This document shows, piece after piece, positions 61,513 to 64,000 of a stretch of DNA of 64,000 nt. The notes under the pieces are model-generated. The model did no database searches. It was not told the DNA's origin and saw nothing but the letters and a program-made list of their open reading frames with translations. The DNA is from a virus. A program made the position numbers and the translations under genes. Numbering within the stretch: position 1 is the first letter of the stretch; every line of letters starts with the position of its first letter. The stretch lies in the IMG/VR virus record IMGVR_UViG_3300017783_000003, positions 52,793 to 116,792 of that record. The stretch is one strand, 5' to 3'.

Positions 61513-62391
61513 ATGCCTACTAGCCCCTACTTTCCAACATATTATCAAGGTCACTCGGGAGAGCAAGACCTTGCACAAGACCTTGCGGACGAACAGATCA
61601 AACTGTTTGGATCTGATATTTATTATCTACCTAGGACTATCTTTAAAGATAGTACACTAGATGATATTATATACTCAAAATTTGAGAACCAGTTCCAAGT
61701 AGAAATGCTGCTGGTAAATGTACAAGGTTTTGGTGATCAATCAGAATTTATTTCTAAATTTGGTTTACGTATCACAGATGAAGTTAAGTTCATTGTCTCT
61801 AGTAGGAGATGGGATGAAACTTCTACAGGTTATGATTTAACTGTACTCGGTAGACCTAATGAGGGAGATTTATTATACTTCCCATTAACACAAGATCTGT
61901 ATGAAATCAAGTTTGTAGAAAGAGAACAACCTTTCTATCAGTTTGGTAAAATTCAGTTCTTGGTAATGACTGCAGAGATCTACGAGGTTGGTAGCGACAA
62001 AATTGATACTGGAGTTGATGATATTGATGAAATAGAAACCTTATTCAGTTCTGCTATTGGTATTACCATGGCAGTTGGTGGCACTACAGACTTTACTGTT
62101 GGTGAAATTGTAACTGGTAGTGTTTCAAATGAGACTGGAGAAGTCAAGTCTTGGGATGCTGTTAATAGAGTCTTGCAAATTATTAACAGAACAGGAACTT
62201 TTGCTACTGGAGAGAACGTCACTGGTAATGATAGTACTGCCGTATGGACTGTTGCGACATACTCCACAATCGAAAATACCAACAGTGAATACGATCAAAA
62301 CTCCTATATAGAAGATGAGGCAGATGATCTCATCGATTGGGGAGAAAGAAATCCCTTTGGAGAATATGGCAATTATATGGATAGTTTCTAA
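61513..62391 (+). CDS. 14: gp14-like neck protein
   Basis: 292 residues (T4 gp14 256). 'SPYFPTYYQGHSGEQDLAQD', 'QIKLFGSDIYYLPRTIFKDS', 'FGLRITDEVKFIVSSRRWDE' are canonical. A Thr/Gly-rich insert at about 175-245 ('IGITMAVGGTTDFTVGEI') is absent from T4 gp14 and looks like the short beta modules of the local fibre proteins. It is encoded one base after gp13 and overlaps gp15 by one base. Confidence 0.92.
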   Translation: MPTSPYFPTYYQGHSGEQDLAQDLADEQIKLFGSDIYYLPRTIFKDSTLDDIIYSKFENQFQVEMLLVNVQGFGDQSEFISKFGLRITDEVKFIVSSRRWDETSTGYDLTVLGRPNEGDLLYFPLTQDLYEIKFVEREQPFYQFGKIQFLVMTAEIYEVGSDKIDTGVDDIDEIETLFSSAIGITMAVGGTTDFTVGEIVTGSVSNETGEVKSWDAVNRVLQIINRTGTFATGENVTGNDSTAVWTVATYSTIENTNSEYDQNSYIEDEADDLIDWGERNPFGEYGNYMDSF

Positions 62392-63194
62392 TGTTAGGAC
62401 CACACTATTATAACGAAGCAATAAGAAAAACTGTGATTGCTTTTGGAACTCTTTTCAACAATATTGAAATTAAAAAAGTGGATCCTACTGTAGGAACTAC
62501 ACTTGAAGTTGAGAAAGTTCCTTTAGCATATGGACCGAAGCAAAAGTTTCTTACTCGTTTGGAACAAAACCCAGACGTTAGTAGAAAAGTTGCTATCACA
62601 ATACCACGTCTCTACTTTGAGATGACTAATGTTGAGTATGATCCTGCTCGCAAGACTTCACCTATTCAAAAATATAGAGCTGTAGTATCAGATGAAGGTA
62701 GTGAAGTAAAGGTTCAGTATGTTCCCGTACCATATAATCTAACATTTGAACTTGGTATTATTGCTAAAAATCAAGATGATGGTCTACAAATTTTAGAACA
62801 GATTCTACCATACTTTCAACCAAATTTCAACGTCACTTTAAATTTCATTCCAGAAATGAATGAAAAAAGAGATGTTGCGTTCATCTTAAATAATATTAGT
62901 TATGAAGATGATTGGGAAGATAGTTTTTCCCAACGTAGAAGTATCACTTGGATATTAAGTTTTACTGCTAAGTCATACATTTACGGACCTTACAGTAACA
63001 GTGGTCTTATCCGTAAGGCAACTATTTACGAATCTCTTGGTGATTTAGAAACCAGTAGAAGAGCAGTTGGTCTTTCTTATCAACCCAAAGCACTGGAAGA
63101 TAAGAACAATGATGGTGAGATTAATACTTTAGATGATGCACTATTAATTGCATCTGACGATTTCGGATTTAATGAGGGCATCGAGTTATTCTAA
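62391..63194 (+). CDS. 15: gp15-like tail completion and sheath stabiliser
   Basis: 267 residues (T4 gp15 272). 'GPHYYNEAIRKTVIAFGTLF', 'RLEQNPDVSRKVAITIPRLY' and 'NLTFELGIIAKNQDDGLQIL' identify the family; 'LPYFQPNFNVTLNFIPEMNE' and 'DDWEDSFSQRRSITWILSFT' continue it. gp15 forms a hexamer on top of the finished tail and docks it to the neck. Confidence 0.93.
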   Translation: MLGPHYYNEAIRKTVIAFGTLFNNIEIKKVDPTVGTTLEVEKVPLAYGPKQKFLTRLEQNPDVSRKVAITIPRLYFEMTNVEYDPARKTSPIQKYRAVVSDEGSEVKVQYVPVPYNLTFELGIIAKNQDDGLQILEQILPYFQPNFNVTLNFIPEMNEKRDVAFILNNISYEDDWEDSFSQRRSITWILSFTAKSYIYGPYSNSGLIRKATIYESLGDLETSRRAVGLSYQPKALEDKNNDGEINTLDDALLIASDDFGFNEGIELF

Positions 63195-63610
63195 TGAGCA
63201 CTTTTGAAAACAACATGGAAGAAGTATTTGACATTGATGTGAGTCCTGCAGGAGAAACAAAACCTGCTGTTCCTAAGAAAAAGGAGACGGACGATCAGAA
63301 GAACGATTATGAATATACCCGTGGGCAATTATACAACCTCATCAGCAAGGGTCAGGAGGCGCTAGACGGGGCGTTAGAGGTTGCTCAGGAGTCTGGGCAC
63401 CCTAGAGCGTATGAAGTCGCTGTGAACGCCATGAAGCAGGTAGCAGACACTACAGACAAATTGTTAGATCTACAGAAAAAGATGAAAGATCTAGACGCTC
63501 CTACTAGAGGTCCATCACAGAACACCACTAACAATCTATTTGTTGGAAGCACAGCAGACCTACAGAAAATGCTAAAGCAAATAAATAAACAAGAAGAGTC
63601 AGGAGAGTAA
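63194..63610 (+). CDS. 16: gp16-like terminase small subunit
   Basis: 138 residues (T4 gp16 164). Acidic N-terminus, then 'YEYTRGQLYNLISKGQEALD' and 'ALEVAQESGHPRAYEVAVNA' with 'VADTTDKLLDLQKKMKDL', the central coiled coil that oligomerises around DNA, and a C-terminal 'STADLQKMLKQINKQEE' for contact with gp17. Starts at the last base of gp15. gp17 would be expected right of the window. Confidence 0.9.
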   Translation: MSTFENNMEEVFDIDVSPAGETKPAVPKKKETDDQKNDYEYTRGQLYNLISKGQEALDGALEVAQESGHPRAYEVAVNAMKQVADTTDKLLDLQKKMKDLDAPTRGPSQNTTNNLFVGSTADLQKMLKQINKQEESGE

Positions 63611-63879
63611 TGAACGTAGTAAAACTTTTGGGCGAAGCAACATTGCTCTCAGACACACCAGATAACATCGACTCTGGAGAAAGAATTCTTCTTCAGCATA
63701 ATCATAATGGTGGTAACGCTCACCTAGTGACAGTCAAAAATGTTGGTGGTGATGTAATTGGTAGTGTATATGTTGCTCCTCATAGACCACTAGTAATCGA
63801 CAAAGAAAGAACTGATACCATGGAAGTAGCAAGTAGTGTTACTGATTTATATGCTACGTCAATATCTCACCAGGGGTAA
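63610..63879 (+). CDS. Conserved protein between gp16 and gp17, unknown function
   Basis: 89 residues. Beta-rich: 'NVVKLLGEATLLSDTPDNID', 'AHLVTVKNVGGDVIGSVYVA' and 'VIDKERTDTMEVASSVTDLY'. The fold looks like a small beta sandwich, as found in minor capsid or decoration proteins. It overlaps the gp16 stop by one base. Role unknown. Confidence 0.7.
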   Translation: MNVVKLLGEATLLSDTPDNIDSGERILLQHNHNGGNAHLVTVKNVGGDVIGSVYVAPHRPLVIDKERTDTMEVASSVTDLYATSISHQG

Positions 63880-63894
63880 TAAATATGAAGTCTT

Positions 63895-64000
63895 TTAAAC
63901 AACTACGTATTGACATCACCGAAGCAGCAGCCTGGACCAAAAAGTCAGGAAAGAAAAAGTCTGGAGGACTCAACGAAAAAGGACGAAAGTCTTACGAAAA
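63895..64000 (+). CDS. DUF6321-like protein, 5' part (runs past window)
   Basis: Start ATG 63895. The visible 35 residues 'FKQLRIDITEAAAWTKKSG', then 'KSGGLNEKGRKSYE' match the DUF6321 start (Trp-Thr-Lys/Arg, 'SGGLNxKGRxSY') of short basic phage proteins. A late-type ATAAAT lies directly before the start. The rest is outside the window. Confidence 0.7.

Noticed and set aside
1-64000. tRNA genes, rRNA, CRISPR arrays, insertion sequences, photosynthesis genes (psbA, psbD, hli)
   Set aside because: Looked for on both strands by eye and not seen; the 24-bp arrays lack the spacer diversity of CRISPR, and TTCGA-like strings lack tRNA arms.

Overview
The window is an AT-rich, gene-dense piece of a T4-like myovirus (large contractile-tailed phage) that very probably infects a marine picocyanobacterium (Synechococcus or Prochlorococcus). 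The evidence is T4 baseplate and neck genes in conserved order (gp25, gp6, a gp7-position giant, gp8; then gp13, gp14, gp15, gp16), proteins typical of marine cyanophages (DUF4815 giant, halogenase, carbamoyltransferase, several 2OG-Fe(II) oxygenases, many tiny conserved proteins), T4-type late promoter motifs (TATAAATA/CTAAATA), and one-way transcription: every convincing gene is on the + strand. Family assignments come from motif and fold recognition by eye; no database search was run.

Layout. 1-884: 3' end of a superfamily 2 helicase. 897-4.4 kb: small proteins, a 2OG-Fe(II) oxygenase and a NodU/HypF-type carbamoyltransferase. 4.4-8.85 kb: after a strong terminator, a packed run of 40-135 residue early-type genes that overlap or touch, ending in a second oxygenase. 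8.85-12.9 kb: an unusual regulatory stretch. It holds a non-coding interval with cyanobacterial DnaA-box-like sites, a family of promoters sharing a GTGGCAC box 29-30 nt upstream of the -10 element, terminators, two arrays with a 24-bp period, and a small cassette (61-aa gene, GP88-like gene, three short genes). 12.9-17.1 kb: PAAR-like tip protein, third oxygenase, then gp25 and gp6. 17.1-53.2 kb: four giant virion genes (3653, 2693, 1275 and 3491 aa) plus gp8 and two small genes, mostly baseplate and fibre material. 53.2-55.4 kb: three tandem glycine-rich adhesin-like paralogues. 55.5-60.1 kb: a tailoring cluster with an FAD-dependent halogenase, a DUF6065-like protein and three different 2OG-Fe(II) oxygenases. 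60.1-64 kb: two coiled-coil proteins, then neck and terminase genes gp13-gp16 and the start of a DUF6321-like gene.

How it fits together. Consensus sigma-70 promoters (7557, 9085, 14085) and the GTGGCAC promoters would be read by host polymerase early or mid infection. T4-type late motifs lie before the structural blocks, two of them overlapping a stop codon or a terminator loop. The parts most worth following are the repeated promoter architecture with its flanking 24-bp arrays, the halogenase/oxygenase cluster beside the adhesins, and a copper-site-like cupredoxin domain inside a fibre protein.
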